Shown here piece by piece: positions 49,627-59,113 of a DNA stretch of 64,000 bases. This DNA is from Streptomyces yatensis (GTDB taxonomy: Bacteria > Actinomycetota > Actinomycetes > Streptomycetales > Streptomycetaceae): positions 372,001 to 436,000 of the forward strand of contig NZ_CP072941.1 in NCBI RefSeq assembly GCF_018069625.1. Reading direction: 5' to 3'. Under the pieces are notes generated by a model. That model saw only the letters and a list, made by a program, of their open reading frames with translations, was not told the origin of the DNA and did no database searches. A program made the position numbers and the translations under genes. Each line of letters starts with the position of its first letter. Positions within the stretch are counted from its first letter, which is position 1.

Positions 49627-50841
49627 TCAGGCCGTGGAGCGCGGGCCGTCGGCGCAGTCGAGTGCCGTCAGGTCGATGGCGTCGGCCATCGCCTGCATCC
49701 CCTTGTCGTTGGGGTGCAGATGGTCGCCGTTGTCGAGGAACGGCAGCACCCGCTCGGGGTCGTAGGGGCTGCGCAGGACGCGGTCGAAGTCGGTGACCGC
49801 GTCGAACTCGCCGCTGCCGCGGACGAAGGCGTTGACGCCCTGACGTACCGACTCGGCGGCCGCGTCCCATTCGGACCAGCCCTTGAAGGGGCCCACGGTG
49901 GCGCCGACCACGCACTTCCCGGCCGCGTGCGCCCGCGCGATGATCTGGCGGTAGCCGTCGATCATGTCCGCGGCGGTGACACCGGTGTGTGCCTTGATGT
50001 CGTTGACGCCCTCGAAGAGGAACACGGTCCGCACACCCGGGAGGGACAGGACATCGCGGTCGAGCCGGTTCAGGGCGCTCTGACCGGCGCCGTCGGCGAG
50101 GACCTTGTTGCCGGAGATCCCCTCGTTCGCCACTCCCCTGACGTCGGAGGCCGCCGTCCGCAACCGGCGCGCGAGGTAGTCGGGCCAGCGGCGGTTGAGG
50201 TCGGTGGTGGACTGCCAGCCGTCGGTGATGGAGTCGCCGAGCGCCACCACGGCACCGGTGGCGGCGGACGTGCGGACGGTGGCGGCGTCGAGGTAGAACC
50301 AGGAGCCGGTGGTCTCCGTCCAGTGGGTGGCGCTCTCCTCTCCCGTGTGATCGCCCTGGGTCGTGTACGACGTCTGCATCGCCATCCCGTGCCCCGTGGC
50401 CGGACCGGCGGCGTCGGGGGTGTGGAGGCTGACGACCAGGTTGGTCTCGGCGGGCAGGCTGCCGGGCAGGGCGTCGCTGAGCACGGTCCCGCCCGCCGGA
50501 ATGGTGACGGTGTGCGCGCCGCCGAACGTCAGCCGCCGGTTGCTGCCCGGCCGCAGCTCGGCACCCGACCTCTGGACGCCGGTGTAGACGCTGTCGAGGG
50601 TCAGCGGCCGGTCGCCGAAGGCGTTGGAGAGACGGATGCGCAGCTCGCTCCCGCCGACGCTGGTGTGCACGACCATCCGGTAGCCGCGGTCCGGCGTCCC
50701 GTCCCCCAGGCGATCCGCGCTCGCCGCCCAGGTGACGACGTCGTGCCGGCCGCCCGCCGCCTCGGCGGGGGTGGCCTGGAGGGCGGCGGCCGCGAGCAGT
50801 GCGGCGGCCGCGCCGCCGAAGGCGGCGCGGCGGGCCGTCAT
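49627..50841 (-). CDS. Secreted SGNH/GDSL hydrolase (esterase)
   Basis: A 404-aa exported esterase. After a signal peptide of about 29 residues, an N-terminal beta domain (about 30-190) precedes the SGNH fold: nucleophile Ser in VVALGDSITDGW, block II Gly in GISGNKVLADG, block III in FLFEGVNDIKAH, and catalytic Asp/His in NGDHLHPNDKG. Related two-domain enzymes deacetylate plant polysaccharides. Its start overlaps the GH95 stop (ATGA), so the two are co-translated and act on the same glycan (inference). Confidence 0.9.
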   Translation of the reverse strand: MTARRAAFGGAAAALLAAAALQATPAEAAGGRHDVVTWAASADRLGDGTPDRGYRMVVHTSVGGSELRIRLSNAFGDRPLTLDSVYTGVQRSGAELRPGSNRRLTFGGAHTVTIPAGGTVLSDALPGSLPAETNLVVSLHTPDAAGPATGHGMAMQTSYTTQGDHTGEESATHWTETTGSWFYLDAATVRTSAATGAVVALGDSITDGWQSTTDLNRRWPDYLARRLRTAASDVRGVANEGISGNKVLADGAGQSALNRLDRDVLSLPGVRTVFLFEGVNDIKAHTGVTAADMIDGYRQIIARAHAAGKCVVGATVGPFKGWSEWDAAAESVRQGVNAFVRGSGEFDAVTDFDRVLRSPYDPERVLPFLDNGDHLHPNDKGMQAMADAIDLTALDCADGPRSTA

Positions 50842-53261
50842 CGGGCGAATCCGTTCAGCGTGTGGGACTCGCCGGGCGCCAGGCGGATCGTACGGGAGGT
50901 GCCGCCGTGGGTCACCGTCGTGGTGCGGCCGCCGACGCTGTGGAGCCGGACCGACGTCGGCACCCCCTGCTCCCAGCGCAGATCGACGACGAAGCCGCCC
51001 CGCGCGGCCAGCCCCGTCACCGAGCCGGACGCGGCCCAGGCCTCGGGCAGGGCGGGAAGCAGCTCCAGGTGGCCGGGGCGGGAGTAGAGCAACATCTCGC
51101 TGATGGCGGCCGGGGTGCCGAAGTTGGCGTCGATCTGGAAGATGCCACGGCCCTTCTCGACCTCATAGATGTCGAAGAGGTTGAACGCGGTGCCGTTGCT
51201 GCCGTCGATGGAGGGGCGGAGGTTGTTGGCGATGAGCTGGTACGCCTTGTCGGCGTTCTTCAGCCGCGCCCAGCACAGGGCGCGCCAGGCGTTGGCCCAG
51301 CCGAAGCTGTTCATGCCGCGCGCGGTGAGCAGGGCGGTGGCCCCGTCCACGATCTCCTGGGGAGTGGAGCCGTCGGGGCGGATCCGGTCGCCGGGGAACA
51401 GACCGATCAGGACGGACAGATGGCGGTGGGTCGTCTCGCCGAGGTTGTCGGGGGACATCCACTCCTGGAGCCACCCGGTCTTCGGGCTCACCTCCGGCAG
51501 GTACAGCTTCTTGCGCAGCGAGCTGATCGTGTCGGCGTAGCCGCCGTCCTTCTTCAGCTCGGCGGCCGCGGCGGCGAAGTTGCCGAACAGCGCCCACACC
51601 AGCTCCTGGGAATAAGTATTGCCCTTGGCGTCCTGCGGGCCGTGTTCGGGCGACCAGTCGCGGTCGTCGATCAGCACCTCCTTGGAGGTGCCGGGGAGGG
51701 TGGTGGTGATCAGCCGCGCCTCCCAGAACTCACAGGCGCCCTTGAGCAGCGGGTAGATCTTCGCCAGATACTCCCGCGACTGGGTGTACTCGTAGTGCTC
51801 GTACAGGCTGTTGCTCAGCCAGGCGTTGCCCGCGGGATGCCACCACCAGCCGCTGCCGCCGTGGACGTTGGTGGAGAAGGCCACGGCCCAGCCGCCGATC
51901 TTCCCGGTGGAGTTGCGGTAGCGGTTGCGCGGGTCGTTGAAGAGGTCGTGGGTGAGCTCGGTCCAGGACGGGAGCTGGGCGAGGCAGTAGTCGGCGAAGG
52001 CGTCGAAGCACGGGGACAGGCCCGCCCGGTCGGCCATCCAGTAGTTCATCTGGATGTTGATGTCGGTGTGGTAGTCGCCCATCCAGTCCGGGTCGTTGCC
52101 GTCCAGCCACAGGCCCTGGAGGTTCAGGGGCAGGCTGTCGCGCGAGCCGGAAATCATCAGGTAGCGGCTGTACTGGAGGTAGGCGGCCTCCAGTTCGGGG
52201 TCGGGCACACCGTCCCGGGCGCGTGCCGTGAGGCGCTCCCAGGTGTCCAGGGATCGCTGGGCGTCCGTGGAGGTGCCGAGTGAGAGGGCGAACTTCTCGT
52301 ACAGGCCGCGGTAGTCGGCGACATGGGTGCGCCGCAGGGTGTCCGCGGAGTGCCGGGCGGCGTCGCGGACCTTGGTGCGGGCCAGCTTCTCGGGGTCGAG
52401 GGAGGGGTCGCGGTATTCGCGCTCGGCGTCGGGCACATAGTTGGTGCCGCCGCTGACCACCACCGTGAGGTCCTTGCAGCCGGAGAAGTCGATGCGTGTG
52501 CCGTTGACGCGGACCCGGCCGCCGCTGCCGTAGGCCGTGACCGCCGCGCCGTACCGCAGGCCGCCCGGGAAGGTCGCGCCGAACGACTCGGCGTTCGACG
52601 GCTTTTCGCCGTGGGTGCCCCCCAGGGTGATGGTGCCGGTGTAGTGGCCGCCGCCGCTCTGTGTGAAGTGCAGGACGATGGCGTCGTCGGGGTGGCTGGC
52701 GAAGACCTGGCGCCGGTAGGTGACACCGGAGCGGACGTAGGAGCTGGTGACCAGTCCCTGTGCGAGGTCGAGGGAGCGGCGGTAGTCGTTGACGCCGGAC
52801 AGGTCGTGGTCGGGGATGTCCACGGTGAGCCGGGCGAGCAGGGTGAAGGAACCGAAGTCACCCCGGCCGTAGGGGAATTGGCCATCGGCGTCGAGGGTGT
52901 CGTTGAGGCCGCCGGTCCACATCGTGGCGTCGGTGATCAGCAGGAGTTCGCGGCCGGGGTCGTTGCTCGCGAGGGCGCCGAGGCGGCCGTTGCCGACCGG
53001 CAGGCCCTGCTCGATCAGGGAACCCTCGTCGCCGGGGGCCTGCCACCACAGCTGGTCGTGCGAGGTGCCGGTGAGCGGCGGGGGGTCGGCCGGGCGCCGG
53101 GGCGCGGCGGAGGCGGTGAAGGCGGGCAGGCCGCCGAGGGCGGCGGTGAGTCCGGCCGTCGCCGCGAGCGACAGCGCGGTTCGTCTGCTGGGGTCACTTC
53201 CGGGGGCTCTACCGGGCTCTCTGCCGGGGTCACTGCCGGCGTCGGTCGGGCGGGGGTTCAT
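50838..53261 (-). CDS. Glycoside hydrolase family 95 (alpha-L-fucosidase/galactosidase type), Tat-exported
   Basis: An 807-aa enzyme with an N-terminal Tat signal (SRRTALSLAATAGLTAALG), a beta-sandwich domain starting at LWWQAPGDEGSLIEQGLPVGNGRLGAL, and an (alpha/alpha)6 barrel with NLQGLWLDGNDPDWMGDYHTDINIQMNYW (in parts), WWWHPAGNAWLSNSLYEHYEYT and FQIDANFGTPAAISEMLLYS. These are hallmark GH95 segments. GH95 removes terminal alpha-1,2-L-fucose or L-galactose, e.g. from xyloglucan. Length matches the family. GGAG lies 5 bp before ATG 53261. Confidence 0.9.
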   Translation of the reverse strand: MNPRPTDAGSDPGREPGRAPGSDPSRRTALSLAATAGLTAALGGLPAFTASAAPRRPADPPPLTGTSHDQLWWQAPGDEGSLIEQGLPVGNGRLGALASNDPGRELLLITDATMWTGGLNDTLDADGQFPYGRGDFGSFTLLARLTVDIPDHDLSGVNDYRRSLDLAQGLVTSSYVRSGVTYRRQVFASHPDDAIVLHFTQSGGGHYTGTITLGGTHGEKPSNAESFGATFPGGLRYGAAVTAYGSGGRVRVNGTRIDFSGCKDLTVVVSGGTNYVPDAEREYRDPSLDPEKLARTKVRDAARHSADTLRRTHVADYRGLYEKFALSLGTSTDAQRSLDTWERLTARARDGVPDPELEAAYLQYSRYLMISGSRDSLPLNLQGLWLDGNDPDWMGDYHTDINIQMNYWMADRAGLSPCFDAFADYCLAQLPSWTELTHDLFNDPRNRYRNSTGKIGGWAVAFSTNVHGGSGWWWHPAGNAWLSNSLYEHYEYTQSREYLAKIYPLLKGACEFWEARLITTTLPGTSKEVLIDDRDWSPEHGPQDAKGNTYSQELVWALFGNFAAAAAELKKDGGYADTISSLRKKLYLPEVSPKTGWLQEWMSPDNLGETTHRHLSVLIGLFPGDRIRPDGSTPQEIVDGATALLTARGMNSFGWANAWRALCWARLKNADKAYQLIANNLRPSIDGSNGTAFNLFDIYEVEKGRGIFQIDANFGTPAAISEMLLYSRPGHLELLPALPEAWAASGSVTGLAARGGFVVDLRWEQGVPTSVRLHSVGGRTTTVTHGGTSRTIRLAPGESHTLNGFAR

Positions 53262-53290
53262 GGCGGCTCCAGGCGGCTGAGATCGGCGCG

Positions 53291-53317
53291 CGGGGCCCGG
53301 CCGGGGCCGGGCCCCCG
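53291..53317. terminator. GC-rich hairpin after GH27 gene
   Basis: CGGGGCCCGGCC (53291-53302) pairs with GGCCGGGCCCCCG (53305-53317), one base bulged, directly after the GH27 stop codon. It probably reduces readthrough into the GH95/SGNH pair. Confidence 0.55.
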
Positions 53318-53322
53318 CGGGT

Positions 53323-55152
53323 TCAGGAGGACTTCGGTACGTCGATCCGGTCGATGTCCGGCGCGTAGCCGGAACCGCTGTCGAAGGTGATGGTGTTGGA
53401 GCCCGCCTTCAGCGCCACCGGTACGTGGACACTGCTGACGGTGGACCAGTCGCCGGTCGAGGGGAAGGCGTGGCTCGTGGCGCCCCCGCCGTTGGCCGAG
53501 ACGGCGACGGAGCGGGCGTCGCCGCTGACGTAGGCGACCTTGATCTGGTAGGTGCCGGCCTTGTCGACGACCACGTTGTTGAAGGTCAGCTTGCCGCCGG
53601 TGTAGAGGTTGCCCACCTTGTGGCCGTCGGAGCAGGCCGGGCAGTCGGCGACGGAGGCGTTGCCACTGAGGGTGTTCGCGGACGACTCGGCCTCGATGCC
53701 GGTCCAGGTGAGCGCGTCGCCGCGCGGGGTGACCGTGAAGAGGCGGGAGCCGTGGGCGGGCAGGGCCTGGGTGATCTTGTCACTGTGGCTGCCGAGGCTC
53801 TCGTGGTTCCACAGATCCCGGACGGCGGCCTTGCCCGTGAAGCCGAGCGTCGACCAGTCGGCGGTCACCGAGGCGGGCTTGTCGGCGAGGTTGAACAGGG
53901 CGACCGTGTAGGTGCCGTCGCTGTTCCTCGCGGCCCACACCTGCTGCGGGTCGGACGGGGTGACCGGCTTCGCGGGCGCGTTGCCGCTCTGGTTGACGGC
54001 GATGACCTCGCGGTTGGTCAGCAGGGACAGGCCGTAGGAATCCAGCCGGGTCAGGTCGTCGCCGGTGTAGAGCGGGGACTTGGCGATGGCCCACAACGTG
54101 GCGTAGCTCTGTCGCTCGGCCTTGGTCAGGCCGTCCATCTCGCCGTTGCCCACGTCGAGGGAGTCGAGGTCGTTCCAGCCGCCGGGACCGGCGTGCCGGG
54201 TCCAGGCGGGGGCGTCACTCCAGCGGTCGTCCACGGAGTTCTCCCAGCTGACGAGCGTGTTGCAGTAGCACTCGACGTCGGTGTCGATGCGCCAGCCGTT
54301 GGAGTACTTCTTCCAGTCGGCGGCGTGTCCGATGTCCAGGGACCAGGACAGCTCCAGGTGAATGGGGCGACCGGTGGCGGCGATCGCCTTCTGCCAGGCG
54401 GCCACGTCGGCGACGTTGTTGTAGTTGTCGCCGCTCTTGAAGGAGCCCGGACCCACACCGTCGAGCTTGAGGAAGTCATAGCCCCAGTCTGCGAACATCC
54501 GCGCCTGGGAGTCGATGTACTTCTGGGCGCAGGGATGGGAGAAATCAATCTTGTACGCGCTGTCCCAGCCGTTGGTGGTGCGCAGGTCGTCGTAGACGAT
54601 GTCGGCGGTGGTGCACCCCTCGGCCTTCCAGATCGGCACCTTGCCCCCGCCGTACGCCTCCTTCTCCAGGCCGACGGGCAGGTAGATACCGGCCTTGAGA
54701 CCCTTGGAGTGGATATGGTCGGCGACCGCCTTCATGCCACTGGGGAAGCGCACCGGATCGGCCTTCTGCCGGCCGTACTCGTCGAACTCCGGCGTCCACG
54801 CGTAGTCGCGCCACCAGCCCGCGTCGATGTTGACGTACTCGTAGCCGTACTTCTTCAGCTTGGCGGCCATGGCGTCGGTCTGCTTGAGGACGTTCGCCTC
54901 GGTGAGGTAGCTGTAGTCGCCGTTCGGGTTGAGGCCCGGGTACTTCGATGACTGCATGCTCCAACTGGTCCAGCCCATATAGGGCTTGGCGGCGGCAGCG
55001 GCGGGGCCCGCCGGGGCTGCCGGGGTGGCCTTGTTGTCGCCGGGCTGTGCCTGTGCCGCCGGGACGGCGGTGGCGAAGCCCGCGGCGAGGGCCATGACGA
55101 CGACGGTTCTCAGACCGCGTACGGGCATGAGGGGATACGAGGATGACCGCAT
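53323..55152 (-). CDS. Secreted GH27 alpha-galactosidase with C-terminal CBM35/CBM6-like domain
   Basis: A 609-aa exported enzyme. Signal peptide to about residue 36 (VVVMALAAGFATAVPAAQAQ), then a GH27 barrel beginning PYMGWTSWSMQSSKYPG with YEYVNIDAGWWRDYAWTPEF, the nucleophile Asp in GYDFLKLDGVGPG, and WNDLDSLDVGNGEMDGLTKAE. A beta domain follows, and residues about 485-609 (TGIEAESSANTLSGNASV, GAYSxGDAR-like strands, GYAPDIDRIDVP) form a galactan/xylan-binding module. GH27 releases terminal alpha-galactose from galactomannan and related glycans. ATG 55152 has AGGA upstream. Confidence 0.9.
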   Translation of the reverse strand: MRSSSYPLMPVRGLRTVVVMALAAGFATAVPAAQAQPGDNKATPAAPAGPAAAAAKPYMGWTSWSMQSSKYPGLNPNGDYSYLTEANVLKQTDAMAAKLKKYGYEYVNIDAGWWRDYAWTPEFDEYGRQKADPVRFPSGMKAVADHIHSKGLKAGIYLPVGLEKEAYGGGKVPIWKAEGCTTADIVYDDLRTTNGWDSAYKIDFSHPCAQKYIDSQARMFADWGYDFLKLDGVGPGSFKSGDNYNNVADVAAWQKAIAATGRPIHLELSWSLDIGHAADWKKYSNGWRIDTDVECYCNTLVSWENSVDDRWSDAPAWTRHAGPGGWNDLDSLDVGNGEMDGLTKAERQSYATLWAIAKSPLYTGDDLTRLDSYGLSLLTNREVIAVNQSGNAPAKPVTPSDPQQVWAARNSDGTYTVALFNLADKPASVTADWSTLGFTGKAAVRDLWNHESLGSHSDKITQALPAHGSRLFTVTPRGDALTWTGIEAESSANTLSGNASVADCPACSDGHKVGNLYTGGKLTFNNVVVDKAGTYQIKVAYVSGDARSVAVSANGGGATSHAFPSTGDWSTVSSVHVPVALKAGSNTITFDSGSGYAPDIDRIDVPKSS

Positions 55153-55470
55153 GGGTCCTGCCTTCTGGAGGTGTGGTCCGGGGAAGGGGGTGGCGGGGGG
55201 ACGCGGCGGGTCCGGGGAGACGGCGGCGGGGGCTCGGCCTTGCCCGAACCGAGGGTGAGTGCGCCGGTGAACGGGCGCCGGGGCAGGCGACGTAGTGGAT
55301 TCGCGGCCGTTCGGGGAACGACAGCGCGATCGGGGCGGGGACGGGCGGCCGGACGAAGACCGGCGGGGCGATCAGCGGCGGGGGGTGGCGACCGCGTGGG
55401 AGCGGCGGTCGCCGCGTCCGCGACGGGAGCGGGAGCGGGTCGCGGAGGGCACGGTGTTTCTCGGTCCGGT
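55153..55470. other. Intergenic region between GH27 and ROK genes
   Basis: This 318-bp stretch should hold the GH27 promoter. It is very GC-rich, and I see no recognisable coding sequence or clear operator. Confidence 0.45.
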
Positions 55471-56682
55471 TCAGGCGTGCTGCGTCATGGCTGCTCCTCG
55501 GATGTGCTGGTTCGCGTCCGACCTGATGAAGGACTGGATGGCGGTGGCCGCGGCGCCACGGGCCCATTCGTCGAAGGGCAGCGGCCGGGTCCGCACATCG
55601 CACCGCGCCGCGGAGCCGAAGGCCGCCGCGGCGAAGGCGGCACGGATGTGGTCGGCGAACAGGTCGTAGGCGGCCAGGCCCTCGCCGGAGATGATCACGC
55701 GTTCGGGGCCGAGCAGATTGGCCACGGTGGCGATGCCACGGCCGATGGCGTCGCCCGCCCGTGCGTAGATCTCCCGTGCGCCGGCGACGCCGTCGTGGGC
55801 CAGCCCGGCGGCCTGGACCGCGTCGGCCACCTGGACCCCCGTGGCCGCGCGCATCTGACGGACGATGGCGTCGTCGCTCGCGATGGCCTCCACACAGCCG
55901 CGGTTGCCGCAGTGGCAGCGGGGGCCCGCCGGGTCGACGGTGACGTGGCCGATCTCGCCGGCCACGCCGTGGGCCCCGGCGACCACCCTGCCGTGGACCA
56001 CGAGGCCGCAGCCGATGCCCGCGCCGACCGTCACGACGGCGAAGCCGGACAGTCCCACGCCCGCCCCGAACCACTGCTCGGCCACGGTCAGCGCGCGCAC
56101 GTCGTTGTCGACGGTGACCGGCAGCCCCGTGGTCATGGCGGCGAGTTCGGCGAGCGGGACATCGCGCCATTCCAGGAAGGGCGAGTAGCGCACGACGCCC
56201 TCGGCGCGGTCCACGTCACCGGAGACCGCCATGCCCAGACCCGCGACGCGCACACCGAGGCCGTCCGCCTCGATGAGCAGTTCCCGTACGAGTTCGGTGG
56301 CCGACCCCAGCACCGCCTTGGGGTCCCGGGCGGCGAGGGGCATGTGGCGGGCCACCAGGATCCGGCAGCACAGGTCGGTGAGCACACCGATGATCTTGTC
56401 TCCGGTCACCTTGACCCCGATGAACAGCGCACGGCCGCCGTCCACCCGCACCAGGTTCGCGGGCCGCCCGAGCGCCGGGCGCGCGTCCTCGTCCACGTCC
56501 TCCACCAGGTAGCCGGCCTCGATCAGGGGACGGACCGCCTTGGTGACGGCCGCGGCCGACAGCCCCGCCCGCCGGGCCACTTCCATACGGGTGAGCGGGC
56601 CCTGGGACAGGACCGTGGTGAAGATCTGCGCGGCGGCCGACGTGTTCGCGGGGAACGACTCGACGGCAGGGGGCGAGGACAT
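55471..56682 (-). CDS. ROK-family repressor of the glycan locus
   Basis: A 403-aa ROK regulator: winged helix LTRMEVARRAGLSAAAVTKAVRPLIEAGYL, cited as RRAGLSAAAVTKAVRPLIE, then the ROK domain with the complete signature region GAGIGCGLVVHGRVVAGAHG, GEIGHVTVDPAG and the zinc motif CHCGNRGCVEAIAS. Such proteins release DNA on binding a sugar. It lies between the GH27 and GH36 genes and diverges from GH36, so the shared 230-bp region is the likely target. ATG 56682 is used; the ribosome-binding site is weak. Confidence 0.9.
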   Translation of the reverse strand: MSSPPAVESFPANTSAAAQIFTTVLSQGPLTRMEVARRAGLSAAAVTKAVRPLIEAGYLVEDVDEDARPALGRPANLVRVDGGRALFIGVKVTGDKIIGVLTDLCCRILVARHMPLAARDPKAVLGSATELVRELLIEADGLGVRVAGLGMAVSGDVDRAEGVVRYSPFLEWRDVPLAELAAMTTGLPVTVDNDVRALTVAEQWFGAGVGLSGFAVVTVGAGIGCGLVVHGRVVAGAHGVAGEIGHVTVDPAGPRCHCGNRGCVEAIASDDAIVRQMRAATGVQVADAVQAAGLAHDGVAGAREIYARAGDAIGRGIATVANLLGPERVIISGEGLAAYDLFADHIRAAFAAAAFGSAARCDVRTRPLPFDEWARGAAATAIQSFIRSDANQHIRGAAMTQHA

Positions 56683-56912
56683 GGCCGGGAACCTAGGCTC
56701 CTTATTTTCCGCTGTCAATGAAAGAAGCAGGAATCTCCTGAGGATTGCCTGTGAGCCCCGATCCAGGCTCCAAAGCCAGCCACACACGGGGTGTTGACAT
56801 GCGATCGAAGGTCTCGTTGGCTTACGAGGCGATCCTCGTCCCCGTCACCGAGCGCCCCGCATCCGCGGGCGGCACCCGCCGCTCCCCCGTCGTCTCCCGA
56901 ACGTGAGGCCCG

Positions 56913-59048
56913 ATGCCGACGATCTCCCATGCCCCGGACACCGGGGTCTGGCTGCTGACCACTCCCCGTACGTCATACGCCCTGCGCATCGACGATACGG
57001 GCGCGCCCTGCCACCTCGCCTGGGGGCCGCGGCTGACGCTGCCGGAGGCGGAGGAGCTGGCCGTGCCCGCCGGGGAGGCGCCGAGCAGCTTCGAGGGACG
57101 GCCCCCGGTGGGCGAGGAGTTGCCGGTCGACGGCGGCACCCGCTACGGCACGCCCTCCCTCCAGGTGCGCTACGCGGACGGCTCCCGCGGCTTCGAGTGG
57201 CAGCCGACCGGACACCGCCTGCGCAGGCCGTCCGACGGTGTCCATGAACTCTCGCTGGAATTCCGCGACCGCCACTACCCGCTGCGCGTCGCCCTCCACT
57301 ACAGGGTGCGGGACGACACGGATGTCATCGAGCGCTGGACGGTGCTGAGCAACGACGGCGACGAGCACCTCAGCCTGGTCCGGGCCGACTCGGCCGCCTG
57401 GTCCCTGCCGGCGACGGCCGACTACCGGCTCAGTCATGTCACCGGCCAGTGGTCCGCGGAGAGCCAGCTGCGCCGCGAACACCTGCCGTACGGGGAGACC
57501 GTGCTGACCAGCCGGCGTGGCATCACCAGCCACCACGCCGCTCCCTGGGTGATGGTGGACGCGGGCGACGCGACCGAGGAGCACGGCCGGGTGTTCGGCG
57601 CGGCCCTCGCCTGGAGCGGGAGCTGGCGCCTCACCGTCCAGCGCACACCGGACGGACGCGCCGGGTTCTCCGGCGGCGTCGGCCACGAGGGCACCTGCGT
57701 GCCGCTCGCGCCGGGCGAGGAATTCACCACGCCCGCGTTCGCCGGGCTGTTCACGGACGGCGGGTTCGGCGCGGCGAGCCGGGCCTGGCACGCCTACACG
57801 CTCAACCACGTCCTGCCGCACGGGCACGAGGTGGCGCCCGTGCTGTACAACTCCTGGGAGGCCACCGGCTTCGACGTGGCCGAGGCGAACCAGAAGGCGC
57901 TGGCCGAGCGGGCAGCGGCCCTGGGCGTGGAGCTGTACGTCGTCGACGACGGCTGGTTCGGGGCCCGGCGCGGCGACCACGCGGGGCTCGGCGACTGGAC
58001 CCCCGCCCAGGACCGCTTCCCCGAGGGCCTCGGCCCCCTGGCCGACACGGTGCACCGCCTGGGCATGCGCTTCGGCATCTGGGTGGAGCCGGAGATGGTC
58101 AACCCCGACAGCGACCTCTACCGCGCGCACCCCGACTGGGTCCTGCACACCCCCGGCCGGGCCCGCAGCGAACTGCGCAACCAGCTCGTGCTGAACTTCG
58201 CCCGCGACGACGTCGCCGACTGGGCCTACGGCTGGCTGACCCGGCTGGTCGCGGACCATGGCATCGACTTCCTCAAGTGGGACATGAACCGCGCCTTCAG
58301 CGAGGCCGGCTGGCCCGGCCCCCCGGACGGCAACGACCGGCTGTGGACGGGCTATGTGGCCAATCTGTACGGCGTCCTCGACCGGCTGCGGGCCGACCAT
58401 GCCGGGCTGCGCATCGAGACGTGCAGCGGCGGTGGCGGACGCGTCGATCTGGGCATCCTCACCCGTACGGACCAGGCGTGGGTGTCGGACAACACCGACG
58501 CGGTCGACCGCCTGGTCATCCAGCACGGCTTCGGTCAACTCCACCCGGCGCGCACGATGTCCGCCTGGGTGACGGACGTGCCCCACCAACTCACCTCCCG
58601 CACCGTGCCGTTGCGGTTCCGCTTCCACGTGGCCATGTGCGGGCTGCTGGGCATCGGCGGCGATCTGGCCCGCTGGTCGGAGGAGGAACTCGCCGAGGGC
58701 GCCGAGCTGGTGGCCGAATACAAGCGGGTGCGCCACCTCGTCCAGTACGGCGCCCTGTACCGGCTGTCCGGGCCGCACGGCGAGTCGCCGACCGTGGTGC
58801 AGTACGCCGCCGAGGACGGCGCCGAGACGCTGGTACTGGCCTGGCAGCGCGGCCCGCGCCACGGAGTCCCGCGGCTGCCGGTGCGGCTGCGTGGGCTCAC
58901 CCCCGGCGCCCGCTACCGCGACACCCGCACCGGTGAGGTGCACCATGCCACCGTGCTCGCCGCGTACGGATTCCATCCGGACCTCCGGCCCGGCGACTGG
59001 GCCAGTACAACCGTACACCTGGTCAGGGTGGAGCAGGACGACGCCTGA
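56913..59048 (+). CDS. GH36 alpha-galactosidase (cytoplasmic)
   Basis: A 711-aa GH36 enzyme without signal peptide. Key parts: beta-supersandwich N-terminal domain; barrel with YNSWEATGFDVAEANQKALAE, VVDDGWFGARRGDHAGLGDW, WVEPEMVNPDSDLYRAHPDW; nucleophile Asp in FLKWDMNRAFSEAG; CSGGGGRVDLGIL; acid/base Asp in WVSDNTDAVDRL. Length of about 720 fits. It hydrolyses alpha-galactosides such as raffinose-type oligosaccharides inside the cell, complementing the secreted GH27. GAGG precedes the ATG. Confidence 0.92.
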   Translation: MPTISHAPDTGVWLLTTPRTSYALRIDDTGAPCHLAWGPRLTLPEAEELAVPAGEAPSSFEGRPPVGEELPVDGGTRYGTPSLQVRYADGSRGFEWQPTGHRLRRPSDGVHELSLEFRDRHYPLRVALHYRVRDDTDVIERWTVLSNDGDEHLSLVRADSAAWSLPATADYRLSHVTGQWSAESQLRREHLPYGETVLTSRRGITSHHAAPWVMVDAGDATEEHGRVFGAALAWSGSWRLTVQRTPDGRAGFSGGVGHEGTCVPLAPGEEFTTPAFAGLFTDGGFGAASRAWHAYTLNHVLPHGHEVAPVLYNSWEATGFDVAEANQKALAERAAALGVELYVVDDGWFGARRGDHAGLGDWTPAQDRFPEGLGPLADTVHRLGMRFGIWVEPEMVNPDSDLYRAHPDWVLHTPGRARSELRNQLVLNFARDDVADWAYGWLTRLVADHGIDFLKWDMNRAFSEAGWPGPPDGNDRLWTGYVANLYGVLDRLRADHAGLRIETCSGGGGRVDLGILTRTDQAWVSDNTDAVDRLVIQHGFGQLHPARTMSAWVTDVPHQLTSRTVPLRFRFHVAMCGLLGIGGDLARWSEEELAEGAELVAEYKRVRHLVQYGALYRLSGPHGESPTVVQYAAEDGAETLVLAWQRGPRHGVPRLPVRLRGLTPGARYRDTRTGEVHHATVLAAYGFHPDLRPGDWASTTVHLVRVEQDDA

Positions 59049-59113
59049 CACCGCCGGTGTGCCGTACCGGCCCTAGTTGTGCTGTCCGGAGAGGTTGGTG
59101 ACCCGCCGGTGAG

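Noticed and set aside
56973..59051. Minus-strand open frame of about 692 codons
   Set aside because: Antisense to the GH36 gene with its intact catalytic motifs.
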